The notes beneath the pieces are model-generated. The model saw nothing but the letters and a program-made list of their open reading frames with translations, was not told the DNA's origin and searched no databases. Positions 16,416 to 32,160 of a stretch of DNA of 64,000 nucleotides are shown piece after piece. Each line of letters begins with the position of its first letter. Positions within the stretch are counted from its first letter, which is position 1. The translations under genes and the position numbers were made by a program. This DNA is from Prosapia bicincta (taxonomy: Eukaryota > Arthropoda > Insecta > Hemiptera > Cercopidae), in NCBI GenBank assembly GCA_036971475.1, contig JBAIZL010000001.1:286466925-286530924 (forward strand), in the 5' to 3' direction.

Positions 16416-18025
16416 CAGTAAACTCTCTCATATCCGGACGTAATATGAAAATAAAGTAATCGTCTTTATTCTGCAAGGCGCTTTGCTGTCGCACCAGTTC
16501 TCTTTGTTCTTTCATGACTCAGCCAGTTGTGTTCGAGTCTCCGTACCGTTCAGTTTGCTTGTGTGCTACAGATTACTGTATTACCCAACCTGGTCAGTTA
16601 TGTGTTGAGTACCGTATCATTCAGTTTACATATGTTCTACAGGATTTTGTGTAGGTGATTTAGTTATTTTACTTAGAATTCGTAATCTACAATATACGTT
16701 ATGGCGGAAAAAGCGGGAGAACTGTGTTTTATATTGAATATAAGACTCGTCCAATAAAACTATTAGATGCGGGAGAGACATGTGTACAAAAACTGGAAAT
16801 GGAACAAAAACTGAGATGAGTGTAGGAACTGGAAACTTGGAAAATCTAAAATGGCAACATCGCCGTAAGCTACTAACAGTTATAGTCTCGAGTATGAATG
16901 CGGGAAGAACTGTTTCCGAGTGTCTAAAGAACGTAGACTTGCTAGATGTCGCTTTATGGATTCCTACAGCATTGGATGCAATTAGACTGGTGACACTAGT
17001 TTAAGCATGACAAAATCTATTAGATCATAAAGCAAACCATAAGAGGATTGAAAACGAATCACAAACTGTAAACGTTTTTAGTGAAACGAATGAAGATATC
17101 GTCGATCTTCGCCGATACATTCTTGGTTGAAAGGACATGATCAGTGTTGAATTAAATGAATGGATGAAAGAGAATGGAGTTCATAAGTTCACTACGGTAT
17201 TAGTTCACAATGGTATTATAGACTTTGTGTGCACACAGCCAGCGCCAGCCGGAGATGACGAAAGAAACCAAACCATGAACCATAGCGAAGCTCTCCAGGC
17301 ATATGACCAACTAATCAGGTACGATTTCATAAGAAATTTCTTACAGATTAAAAAAAAATAAGACGGAAATGTATCGCGATTTCCAAAATAATAATTCTGT
17401 CTGCATGTGTGGTTGGAGTTTTCTCTACGAAGGTAGTGTAGGCCCAGTATAAACAATTGAATACTGAATAAGTCTCAGTGCAGTTCTGTATACTAGGCTG
17501 TCATCCGTCGCTAGGTGGACTTTCGCATCAACCCAATGTTTTGTTTGTGAATGCGATTCGTCATTCACCAGGGCTTCTGAAAGAGAACAAGTTGTCCTAT
17601 AGTTAGCAGATAAACTAATTATAGATCAATCAGATAACAAGTTACGGGTAAACAGATGGACGGTGTTGGGAAATCATCAGACAAAAAAGTAAAAGTACAC
17701 TTTTAAACTTCGTGACAGTGCTTGAAAATGAAGATTAAAGTTCTTGAAGTAAATCAAGAAGGCAGAAGAAAAAAATTTTAAAAAGCCATTTTCAAGTTGT
17801 TTTGCAACAACGAACCATGGGAAATTCAATTTCGGGTTCGATTCTTTGTGGTAAAGCTCAGAACCTTAGACAAAAATATTTAAAACAGTTTTTTCTTTCA
17901 TTTGCAACATACATAGAGTAAATAATTAAAATTGACCCTTTTCTTTAAAATAATCCAATTACCCGAATTTCTGGTTATCCGATTGGGTCAGGTCTCAATT
18001 GATTCGGATAATTGGATTTCTACTG
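16416..18025 (+). mobile_element. pogo/Tigger-type DNA transposon, 1.6 kb, decayed
   Basis: The left end CAGTAAACTCTCTCATATCC and the right end, read on the minus strand, CAGTAGAAATCCAATTATCC form imperfect terminal inverted repeats of the Tigger/pogo type. A TA dinucleotide flanks each end (16414-16415 and 18026-18027), the expected target duplication for the Tc1/mariner-pogo group. The 5' leader contains a diverged direct duplication (GTACCGTTCAG... and GTACCGTATCATTCAG...). The transposase between is broken and shortened to pieces of an N-terminal DNA-binding region and a C-terminal region. At 1.6 kb it is shorter than autonomous Tigger elements, so the central catalytic region appears deleted. 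Confidence 0.85.
16711..17361 (+). pseudogene. Broken pogo/Tigger transposase
   Basis: Transposases of this family carry an N-terminal helix-turn-helix that binds the terminal repeats, then a CENP-B-like domain, then a DDE catalytic domain. A frame near 16730 reads as a start of the first helix region (RPIKLLDAGETC), then breaks. A 74-codon frame follows at 16780-17004, unassigned except for its position. A frame at 17137-17361 includes ISVELNEWMKENG and MNHSEALQAYDQLIRY, which resembles the C-terminal segment of jerky/Tigger proteins downstream of the catalytic core. The DDE core is not visible, so this copy cannot encode an active enzyme. Assignment rests mainly on the element's ends and on these short matches. 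Confidence 0.6.
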
Positions 18026-20727
18026 TATTATTGAAAGTGACTTTTTTCAGTGCAAGATGGTGTATGACGTATAGCCGAGAACATAGACTCGATCCAGCAC
18101 CGGTATAGCATTTACAGTGCGAGTTGGTCTATTTGTTGTGTAGGATGCCGTTTTAGAGGAGAGCTATAGATTATCACCGTTGATTTCAAAAGAACAATTG
18201 CATTGGAAAATTGGCTGATCTTTTTGACAATTTTTTTAAAACAATTTCAGACAAGTTGATATAAGTTGTACAAATGCATTAGAAAGGAATATTGGTGCCC
18301 ATGGTGGGAAAACAGCAAACTAAATTAAGGAAACAGAAATTCAGTTGGTTGTGTTACCCTTGATCTAAATTTGAGATTAGGAAACGGTCACATTTGATGC
18401 TCTCAGCTGTTACCAATAACAATTGCTTTTGATGCAAAGTCCTAAGAACGAAATTTCTCGTAAGGTTATTACCATTAATTGTCTTTTACAGATCAGAAAA
18501 AGAAACTTTAGGTTTCTCTCGAAGTAATTGTTTTCCATGATCTCATTAAAAATTCAGATATATTTTAAAATACGCCAGAAGAATTGTATAGGATACATTT
18601 TGTATAGTAATTTATATTTCACATCAAATTTTACCATTCTGTTATTTCTATTAACTTCAACATTGTCTGGAAGCAGACAATACTAATGTATACATAATAA
18701 CGCTTTAGCAAAGGTAACTGAATACACAACAATCATCCATCAAAGCACTCGATCAAAACAAAGAATAAATCAAGTACATAAAATCGCAGATCAAATTGTA
18801 AGTAATGAAACAAATATTAGATAAAATAATACAAATACACAATAAAAGGACTTTATTTTATTGTCTTGTATTTATAATTATTTTTTGCACCCAAAAAAAA
18901 AATTAAAAAGGTAAATCGTAGACAAAGGCCGTCAGAAGTTAAGACTTGATGAATACTGAAATAAATAAATTTATATAGTTAGTGACTAAAAAAGGATTTA
19001 TTTGAAGGACTCAATTGAACTTCGTTGAAAAGTGTCAGACAGCCACTTCAGTGCCTAGGTTATCACTTTACTTTTTTGAATAAAAATATATCATTCAATA
19101 TTATTATAATAATTTCATTAATAAGATAAATTAAACTCATTATATTAATTAAAGAATACAAATATGGTACATCTCACAAATATAAAAATTTGTATTTTAT
19201 ACGCGTTTCAATTTGTCGTCATCCTCAGTGAAGATACACAAATCAAATTAACTTAAAAAATATTAAACATAACCTATAAAGTTTTAACAAAAGTAAAAAC
19301 AAAAATAAAAAAACAAAATTATAACTTTCACTCACAAGCCAGCTCGAATATTATTTATATCATTATATTAAATTTGGAATAAAAATATTTCATTCAATAT
19401 TATTATTATAATTTCATTAATAAGATAAATTAAACTCATTATATTAAATTTAGAATAAAAATATATCACTTCAAGATTCATCGAACGTAATGGACTACAA
19501 AATTCAAGAAAAATATATCCTTTAGTAATAGTAAATGTTTTCCTTGATTACAAATTCAGATGAGATTTAAAATACATCAGAAGAATTGTACTCGTTACAT
19601 TTTGTACAGTAATTAACATTTCAGTTGGAATTTTATAATTCTTTCATTTCTATTAATTTAATCATTGTGTGAAACAAGCAATACTATTGTACACACACAC
19701 TTTAGCCAAGGTAACTGAATACATAACTAACACTCAACCAGAGCAAAAAATAAATCAAGTACATAAAATCACAGTTGTACATAATGTAACAAATAATATA
19801 TAAAATACAAATGCACAATAAATTGCTTTACTCTGTCACGGCAGCTTATAGAAAACCAATACACACACGTGGTATAAAGCCATCAGCCTACAAAGGGGTT
19901 TATGTCGGTTTTCTAATATTTGACTTTGACGTGAATACAACGACCGGGTGGGGCGGATTGACGCGGCATTCAATGCAAAACGAGTTTTAGGCTAGACATT
20001 TGAATATCTCAGTGGCTCGATATAAAATCAATATTTATTCGCAAACAAATTGAAACAAACAATGGCGCATTGTGCGCTGTGAATGAGGCTATGTCGGTTG
20101 TAAGGACGCGATCAATATTTTAAGTGTTCTATAGGAATTAGTTCTCTATTTTATACTAGGATATTACTGAATAGGACTTGGTCTAGCGTTCGGTGCTCTC
20201 TGGAAAGGATACAAGATAGACGCTAAGACTAGGAAGCCAGGCATATTATGGATGGTGAAGTGGTTAATTATAATTTCAACAAATTCAGTTTTAGTACTCC
20301 GTGAAGAAACCTTTCCTAATGCAGTGAGAAGAAAAGATACAAGATATAAACTATGAAGGAAATTGTAGACTGGGTATTAATCAGTATTAGCTAAAGTTAT
20401 TACATCCTAATTAACCTAATAAGAACGTTAATTTTCTGCTACATTCAGCAGACAGTTGTTTCCTTGTTGGCTTGTCTAATCTAATTACCGGAAGCATCAA
20501 AACTACATTACATTATAGTTTATCAAGAATATTGTATTTCATAAACTGTCAATCTTATTAACTGATAAATATAAAATAATCTTAATTTTTATTTTTCTCT
20601 TGTTAAACATTTTTAAAAAGATGTAATAAAGTTTACAATATTCCGTTACAGTAGGTTTTAAATATTTCCCCTTCACATCCAACAATTAATGCGTATTTTA
20701 AAAACATTTTGTTATTTATATACTTAC
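18026..20727. other. AT-rich sequence, no gene seen
   Basis: It contains internal duplications: blocks around 18580-18800 (CAGAAGAATTGTA, ACAGTAATT-like, CAAGTACATAAAATC) recur at about 19570-19800, and AAAAATAT-CATTCAATATTATTA recurs near 19085 and 19385. This implies an old tandem or segmental duplication of roughly 1 kb. No coding sequence is supported. Confidence 0.5.
19202..19228 (-). ncRNA. Hammerhead-like motif, eroded
   Basis: The minus strand reads CTGAGGA, T, GACGAC, AAATT, GAAACGCG. The CTGANGA box and the GAAAC are in the right order and spacing, but the second half of the stem is missing. AT-rich DNA flanks it. Confidence 0.35.
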
Positions 20728-21015
20728 TCTGTTTGTACGGAAAGTAATAAAAGTTTTTTAACAGATTATTATTTAATTTAATGAAATAAAACTTGGTAGA
20801 CGAACCTAATCTACTTTTTCACATAGCCTCCGTAAAATTTAAACACTTGTCAACTTTCATCACTTTCGTAGTGTCCCCTCTCCTAAAAATATCTTTCAAG
20901 TTGGGGAATAACTCATAATCACTGAGGGCAAAACCTTTGTCAATTCCGCTGCGTGGGGATGTGCATTGTCGTCCATGAGCATGACGTCACTGGCCTGCAA
21001 ACGTGTAAAATAGTT
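20728..21015 (-). pseudogene. mariner-like transposase, 3' fragment with terminal repeat
   Basis: Mariner transposases cut and paste elements using a DD34D catalytic triad. On the minus strand a frame near 20990-20938 reads DVMLMDDNAHPHAAELTK, matching the HDNARPH block that carries the second catalytic Asp. After a frameshift come ALSDYELFPNLKDIF, which resembles the SDYHLFPNLK block with the third Asp, and a terminal YGGYV-like end. The HPPYSPDLA stretch normally between them is missing, so there is an internal deletion as well as frame disruption. Downstream, TTACTTTCCGTACAAAC (20747-20731) is a mariner-like 3' terminal repeat. The 5' two-thirds of the gene are absent. Confidence 0.8.
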
Positions 21016-21224
21016 GTAAAAAAATTGTAATAAAACAAACCTAATTCTTATGTAAAGGTGGAAATATCAGTTCTTTTTAATACAGAACAATTCATTGGGA
21101 TTTTAGCATTTTTTTAGTATAACTTTTTTCGAATTAAAAAAAAAAATTGGTCACATTTTAACACGTCATAAACGCTGAAATAATTTTTCAATTGACTGCC
21201 AAATTGTTCATTGTGATGCAATTA

Positions 21225-21248
21225 TTATATATATATATATATATATAT
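21225..21248. repeat. (TA)n beside palindromic element
   Basis: A short perfect TA tract just left of the hairpin element; another TA tract borders its right end at 21498. Confidence 0.95.
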
Positions 21249-21280
21249 GCTGATACGTATTCCTTCACGGATGGAAAAAT

Positions 21281-21498
21281 ATGATGAATAGTTATTATCA
21301 GGAGTACATTTTTTCACTCTGCAGTCCATAAATTCGCAATTCCGACGTCTCGCTAGAATCTCATCCGCTCAACTCGCTCTTCTACTGTTGTTGGGTTCAC
21401 CTCGTCAATGCTGGATGAGATTCTACCGAAACGTCGGAACTGCGAATTTATGGACTGCAAATTGAATGGATGTACTCCAGATAATAACTATTCATCAT
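21281..21498. mobile_element. 218-bp palindromic element between (TA)n tracts
   Basis: The left arm runs from ATGATGAATAGTTATTATCA to GAATCTCATCC. The right arm from about 21411 is its reverse complement with roughly eight to ten mismatches over 86 bases. The unpaired centre is about 40 bases. In each arm, read inward to outward, GATGAGATTCTA is followed by CGAAACGTC or CGAGACGTC, which resembles the box-hairpin-GAAA motifs elsewhere in the window. A single-arm copy is at 7335-7432. There is no coding capacity. Confidence 0.8.
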
Positions 21499-21630
21499 AT
21501 ATATATATATTCCTATGTATATATACACATACATATATAATAATACATATAACATATAATTAATATAATATTACTATTGACATATTGTATAATCCTCATA
21601 AATAATAATAATTATTAATATTATTCTTAT

Positions 21631-21631
<1 letters not shown>

Positions 21632-21716
<85 letters not shown>
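21632..21716. repeat. (TA)n microsatellite
   Basis: A TA tract with a single CA interruption near 21679, inside a broader TA-rich region (21480-21850). Confidence 0.95.
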
Positions 21717-21722
<6 letters not shown>

Positions 21723-21849
21723 CACCTATAATATATATTAATTTATTACAACATATAATTGTTATAATATTACTAATGATATATTGTACATTACTAATAA
21801 ATTAATATTATTATTAATATTATTTGTATTATATATATTACAAAAACAA

Positions 21850-22577
21850 ATTTTTATAACTTTAGGCTAAGAGTAGAAGTAGAGTAAAAATATTTTATTT
21901 TAAATGTTGCATTAAAAAATTGTATCATACATTTTTTTAAATTTCAAAATTATTTTTGTGTTAAAGATTTCTTTGAACGAATTAATGCTATTAAAACCTT
22001 TTAATCCTTTTGATGAAAAGTTATTGAAACGCTATAGTATTTCCTTTATTAGCTTTATTGTACGTGTAAATTAAATAATGTTATTTTTGTAAATATGAAT
22101 TCTAACAGTAGGCATCCTCTCCACCGAAGGGCTGTGCAATATGTCTCATGCACAACCAATGTTGTTTCTTTTAGTATCTGAAGTAGATATGTGAACTCTC
22201 ATCCCTTTGTAAGTAAAAGGATGGGAAGAGCAGATGAATTATATAGTCATAAAGAAGATACATAATAATCCCCTGCCACTGGGGGAAGGGGAATAGTGGC
22301 ATCGAGTGGCAGGGCAGGGTTGTTTACTTGCTCCCAGCCTGCAAAGAGTTTTCAACGTCTACATATTATCAAAACGAAATTAGAGACTTGCCTAGAAATA
22401 TTCAGTATCAAAACATATCACTCAGATGATTATGAAGTAGATGATTATTTATACATTCTATCAGAAGTAGAGAAAGAATCTCAGAGAACCGACTTTATAA
22501 AAAGACTCTAATACTTTTCCCCAAAAAATAAATAAATACTAACATTAAAACACGTTGTTTCTTTCTGAGACTGAGTA
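21850..22577. other. No supported gene; one 71-codon frame
   Basis: A frame at 22296-22511 on the plus strand has an acidic C-terminal half (DDYEVDDYLYILSEVEKES). I do not recognise it. It has no flanking splice signals that I can defend and could be chance or an old element fragment. Confidence 0.4.
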
Positions 22578-22626
22578 AATATATATATATATATATATAT
22601 ATATAATAGATATATAAACATATGTA

Positions 22627-22683
<57 letters not shown>

Positions 22684-22702
22684 GATATATAAACATATAT
22701 AC
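22578..22702. repeat. (TA)n with a duplicated ATAGATATATAAACATA block
   Basis: Two TA tracts, each followed by the same ATAATAGATATATAAACATA segment (near 22601 and 22680), suggest duplication by slippage of a unit larger than the dinucleotide. Confidence 0.9.
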
Positions 22703-22805
22703 ACAACACACCTACCTACTACCGACACACAGTCCTCTAAAATGGTCGAAAAAGAGAGCTCTATTATTGGTAGCTCTTGAACGTCGACTAACAAGAAAAG
22801 AGACA

Positions 22806-23492
22806 AAGAAAGAGAGTTAGAGAGAAAGAGAGATAATAAGAGCTTTAAATGTTTACAGCGAAACGGCTTAATTTAATATACCTCCGAGAATATTTAGACT
22901 TCTAACACGACAAGCAAATTAATATTTAATGGAATACAAATCTCGTCTAGTTAATACAATTTACATCTGCTATTGCCTAATTAATTTTACTCTCCCAAAT
23001 AGTTTCTACATTCCGTCAGTCTAAGTCTTGTATAATTAACAACTGGCGTAATATAGCTGGCCAGCGTTTTCAGAATATACATTATACGTTTCCCACAACT
23101 GTCCGAAGCAGTCCTCTTCACTGTGGGCTACATGTCTAACGTCTGACAATGATTAGAATGGGTCGTAACTATATCTGTCAATACATGAGTAATGGACGCG
23201 TAACAAACATTTTCATCGTGTTGATACGTTACTACATAGCACAAATTTCAACACCCCGATCGAGGCTACTTCATGTACCCCATCCTGCACTTCAACTCCT
23301 ACAATTTCTCCCTATTCTCAGTAAAAGTGGATCAATATATCTTTTTCTTACTAGTTAACTAATCCGCCCAATTTTCCTTCCTCCAATACCGAGGTGTAAA
23401 ATGTAGCTCCATTTTAGAACCCCGAAAGAGAGAACGCGTACTTCAGGAACATGACCCTGCCTGACAGGCATATCATATGTATGTTTACATTA
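22806..23492. other. No gene seen
   Basis: A short purine-rich AGAGAAAGAGAG tract is at about 22805-22836. The rest is unremarkable, slightly GC-richer DNA with short unsupported frames. Confidence 0.45.
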
Positions 23493-23511
23493 CGTGTGTG
23501 TGTCTGTGTGT

Positions 23512-23598
<87 letters not shown>

Positions 23599-23600
23599 TG

Positions 23601-23633
<33 letters not shown>

Positions 23634-23651
23634 TGTGTGTGTGTGTGTGTT

Positions 23652-23701
<50 letters not shown>
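23493..23701. repeat. (TG)n microsatellite abutting 2-kb repeat copy 2
   Basis: About 210 bases of TG with TTTG and GAGTG interruptions. It ends exactly where the repeat begins with TGTTGCAACGG. Confidence 0.97.
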
Positions 23702-23705
<4 letters not shown>

Positions 23706-24391
23706 GCAACGGTACTTCACCCCCTCTCTTGCAACCTCAACCTGCTACCTTTCGAAAGTTGCCTACCACCTAGTTACATGAGCAAGTATTTAAAATCCCA
23801 TCTAATAAGTTTACCCTGGGAACGTTGTCTATAAAGTGTATTTAAAGTCATGGTAAGGTCAGTGATCTGTCATATGGTCTAATTTATGTCAGCTGAAAAC
23901 ACATACAATTTATTACATCATAAATTTGCCTTACCATGCTTTGAAGACATCTCTCCATCATGCTCCTGCTTTAGTGAGGTCCGAGCAAGATAGAGTCTTA
24001 CCATATCCTCCTAAAAGAGGTCCTGTGTTTCATATAGTAAAACATCCCAGAGAGTATCAACTCCTGGGCTTTAAAGCAAAACCAACTAGTCCTTAAGCTA
24101 GCTCATAATTTATAATTTAATTTAATTAATTTCTCTGGATGGGTTGCTCGATTATCTTTAGGTTGCACAGTGATTCCCACTGTGATTCACAATAAACTAA
24201 GATTACTTTGATACTTATTGCAGGGAGGTTGGCTAGGTTTATTTCAATTATTATAAATTTCAAATTTAATTTATGATCTTATTTTGTGCCAGCAGTTAAA
24301 TGACATTCAATAAATTTACATATTGTATTATTTAAACCAAATTAGTTACTAATTCTACCACCACAGAAATCAGTGATTTACAAGCTTATGA

Positions 24392-24461
<70 letters not shown>

Positions 24462-25532
24462 TGAAATATTTTAATTAAAACTAAATTTCAAATTTTATCA
24501 CTCATTCAGAAAATACATAAATAAATAATTTGTGATTGATTTTGTTTAATCCTACAAGTTAAATATTGATAAATATTTTTTCCCCAGTTTATTTATCTAC
24601 TGGTTGTAACAAACTTTACTGCATTTCCTTAGATATTTTGAATGAATTTATTTTATAAATATGCCTAATATCCTTTTTATCTTTTTCCATATGCTTACCT
24701 ATTTCTCTATTTACAAACATTTGAACATTTTTACATAACCATTTTTATAACTAAATAATTTTGTAATTTCCAATTTTTAAATTTATTTTTCAAGAAAATA
24801 AAGCCACTATTTATATATTTTACACATTTAAAGCATTTATTTGAATCTTTGAATCTTTGGAACGTATTTCAAGATCAAATTTTATTTAATTACTAAATTT
24901 GTATAGAAATCATGACGCCCAAATTTCGCACTTTCCTTGATACTTCCCAAGGTCCTAGGAGATGACTTTATGCGTCCAGATCTTCTCGTCTGGAATTCGG
25001 TTCATCCAGGAAGCAGGAACGGACAAATTCGGCGAGGTGTTTCTTGACAAATGAAAATTTTAACCTTGATTTCTCATATTTCGATGTCTAGTTTTCACTA
25101 GACATAAATTAAGATATACTACTTTATTCCCGCTTTCCGCGGTCTCGAGTTTACGCTCTAGAATTTCATTTTGATATTTTTTATAATTTAACAGATACTG
25201 TGACCATTCCCGGTCAGTGGCCTAATTACGAGAGAGCGCCTAAACGCTCAGCGACGGTTATCGTCTCTATTCCCCCCACCCTCGATTTGCTTGTCTGACT
25301 TGGATTTTGCCGTTTTTTCTTGTTTTAAAACTGTTTATTTAAAATATTGTAGAAACCTGATTGTTACGTAGCACACAAAACACTCCCGAAGTCATGATTT
25401 TTGTACAATTACACTTTATTTTAGAATTATTGATCACTATTCCTGGCTTGGAAAATTTAGTTAGATTATATTTTATAACTTGAGATTATTTCAAATTTTT
25501 ATTGAATTGTGACGGGACATTTCAGCCCGTTA

Positions 25533-25534
<2 letters not shown>
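23702..25534 (+). mobile_element. 2-kb interspersed repeat inside (GT)n, copy 2
   Basis: It is collinear with 5199-7296 from TGTTGCAACGG to CCCGTTACA, with high similarity throughout, including AAGTCATGGTAAGGTCAGTG and the near-terminal hairpin. Copy 2 lacks about 270 bases present in copy 1 (roughly 5660-5930 there), so it is 1.83 kb. The internal (TA)n at 24397-24459 corresponds to 6139-6199. The right side continues into (GT)n at 25535-25564. No open frame is present in either copy. Confidence 0.75.
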
Positions 25535-25564
<30 letters not shown>

Positions 25565-25565
<1 letters not shown>

Positions 25566-27230
25566 GTAACTTAAGAATTTAAGCGTTCGAATACAAATTT
25601 CAAATTAAAAAAATATAAAGTTTTTAATTTCTTTTAAAAAATTAACAGAAATATAAATACAGGGCAGTTATTTTTAAAGGCAGGAGTTTTTTTGTTTTTT
25701 TTATTTGAAAGAGATAGATGTAGCAACAAAGAAAAAGGATTGAAAATTCAAAATTCATATAGAAAATTCATCGACATTTGAAAATATGCAGAATGAAAAA
25801 TTATGAAGAACATCAAGAATAAAGAAATCGCCAAAATTAAAAAATTACGACCAGATTTAAATTTCTATGCTAAAATGTAGACAACCACCGGAAGCTGTGA
25901 CGTACAGGATCACGCGATAGGGGGTAGATCGTATGATTCTGAGACTCTTTCTAACAAGGTTTATGATTGATAGACATCAGGTTAGGTCCGAAGAAATGAA
26001 GAGAGTGATAAAAACTGAGGAGGAGAATAGTCAGTAAGTCTGGAGATAAGGCCAACGCTGGACGACGCTCATCTTACTCCGCTTTTTAAACGATTTAAAA
26101 GTGTTAAATACTAACATCATGTGCTAAGTGCGGGGAAAGGTGGCTGCAAAATGTAACTTTGCGATTCCTAAGCCTTTTTTAGGGATTTCGGTCCCTAAAA
26201 ATTGGCTAGATTCAAACAAAATGTGGTGCATTTCAAAAAGAAGTTTCCAAAATTGATAAACCGTAAAATGTTTTTAGAAGATAGGGACATTAAAATTTGC
26301 TAATATAACTTTTAAAACTGTTAAATGTTAAAACAATACAAAATTAAACAGCAAGTTATCAAGAAACAGTTTTAAATTCGGGAATAAAATCAGTGAAACT
26401 CAATAAAAAAAACAGGAATAGGAACGGTAAACTTTTAAAAATTAAATTCGCTGGGACGCGGAAAAAAGGAACGTGAGGAAGGCAGACCATGGAGAAGACA
26501 TTCACGCCACAAATCTGGCCAACCAAACTGTGGAATCTCAAAGGATCCAGGAGACGGTATGAATTAAAATGTACTAGCTTTCTTCTTGTCAAATCTATAA
26601 TTCCGTAAATTCACTTACTTTTGGGGTCAAGTATAATTCAAGTAATTATTTTTTTATTTATAAATGTAATAAATATACTTTGTTATAAAGTTATTATAAT
26701 GGCTTTATTTATATGAGAAGTAAAGAAACACTAGGCGATAAGTAAGTTTTTGCTAATTTTTTTCCTAAATATGTGGGTTTGTTTAGAAGGACAGGAAATC
26801 TTAAATGTGCATAGTTTTTGTATAAATTATGACTAATATATATGAAAATATGGGGTGTAAATTTTTTATTTTGAATAGGTGAAACATTCTGGTAAAATGT
26901 GATTTACTTGCATTGGTCATTTTTCTCATGAAATTATAAATGTTAATATGTTTCTCTTTTTAGGGATATTTTATGCAATTTATACGTGCACTCTTGCATT
27001 TATTCCTATTTTATAAACATGAACTGGGACTCCAAGTTGGCAAAGGCGACTCGTAGGACGCCAGACATAAAAGAGTTCTAAATGTGATTACATGGCTGTA
27101 ATGAGGACACAAGTCACACACATATCTTGTAGAAAGTAGGCTACAGACGCCAACAAATGCTGATCCAAGAAGCAAGTTTTTAGCAACTCTCCTAATAGTG
27201 TGCCTATATGTGGACGTGTACGTGCTTGAA
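25565..27230. other. AT-rich sequence, no gene seen; one strong hairpin
   Basis: No coding sequence is supported. A perfect 10-bp stem occurs at 26176-26201. Confidence 0.5.
26176..26201. other. Perfect 10-bp hairpin with GCC/GGC outer extension
   Basis: TTTTTAGGGA (26176-26185) pairs with TCCCTAAAAA (26192-26201) around TTTCGG. One or two unpaired bases further out, GCC and GGC can extend the stem. It is not associated with an annotated element. Confidence 0.7.
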
Positions 27231-27233
27231 TGT

Positions 27234-27292
<59 letters not shown>

Positions 27293-27497
27293 TGAGTGCC
27301 TGTGTGTGTGTATGTGTGTGTGTGTGTGTGTGTCTGTCTGTCTGAATGTCTGTGTGTGTGTGTGTATGTATGTGTGTGTGTTTCCGGGTGACGTAACTAA
27401 ACGTATGACTAAATATTAAAGTCTGTGCACGCGCGCTCGTGTGTGTGTGTGTGTGTACATGTGCGTGTTTGTGTGTACGCGCGCGCGTGTATGTGTC
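27231..27497. repeat. Two neighbouring (TG)n tracts
   Basis: TG-rich DNA at 27231-27380 and 27437-27497 is separated by about 55 bases. Interruptions include CTGTCTGTCTGAATGTCTG and alternating GCGCGCG near 27480. Confidence 0.93.
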
Positions 27498-31478
<3,981 letters not shown>

Positions 31479-31485
31479 TTACTTA

Positions 31486-32135
31486 CTTACTTCTTGCTGC
31501 GGACGTCCAGGGTCATGTGACTCCGATGGTCCGATGTCCATAATAAGTTGCTGCAGCCAACGTCCAAAACTGTTTATCGATCAATATTGTTTTGATGTTT
31601 CCCTGGCTTCCCAGCGCAGTCAGCATAGCTGCTCTTGATGGTGAGGAACATCGAAGGAGGATATGGTCTAGAGTCTCCTCCTCTTTTCTATAGTTACGGC
31701 AGAGTGGAGATTCACTCAGATTAAATCTGAAGAGATAGGTCTGAGTCACCATGTGTCCGATTCTTGCTCGTGTTGCAAACATGGTTGTAAATCTGGGAAC
31801 CCCTTGATATATTTCCAAATCATTTGGTTCTTTTTCAATGTCATAGAGTTTTCTACCTTTGGTTTCTTCTCTGCAACGGTGGATCCATTTTCTTCAGACT
31901 GATGTTTTCTCAGCACTCAGGCATTTCTTTAGTTAGTACTGTGGTAAGACGACTGGGCCCATTTCCGCTGCTTGTTTGGCGATTATATCTGCATTTTCAT
32001 TGCCGTCGATGCCGCAGTGTGAGAGGATCCACTGGAGCAGTATTTGTTTCTCATCTTTGCTGAGAGTGTTGAGTAAATTTGTTATTTCTTCTAATCTGAA
32101 TGAGTAGTTTCCTGGTTACCGTTTCTCTATCATGT
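31486..32135 (-). pseudogene. 5'-truncated LINE: RNase H and C-terminal Zn-binding segment
   Basis: On the minus strand, codons across 32040-31981 read QWILSHCGIDGNENADIIAK, the conserved C-terminal block of retrotransposon RNase H (H..I.GNE.AD..AK), which removes RNA from cDNA hybrids. The same frame continues to a 101-codon stretch (31818-31513) with SPLC and HILLRC, a Cys-His cluster found after RNase H in LINEs of the I/R1/LOA group. The frame is interrupted by stops at 32115-32117, 31933-31935 and 31894-31896, so it is dead. Reverse transcriptase and endonuclease are missing; the 5' truncation lies against a (TA)n at 32139. A (TAAG)n tail follows at the 3' end, typical of target-primed insertion. 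Confidence 0.85.
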
Positions 32136-32138
32136 GCA

Positions 32139-32160
32139 TATATATATATATATATATATA
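32139..32160. repeat. Short (TA)n
   Basis: It separates the truncated 5' end of the LINE fragment from the pogo-like MITE. Confidence 0.95.

Noticed and set aside
22296..22511. 71-codon frame as a small gene
   Set aside because: No recognisable domain, no splice or promoter context, and length is within chance expectation for this much DNA.
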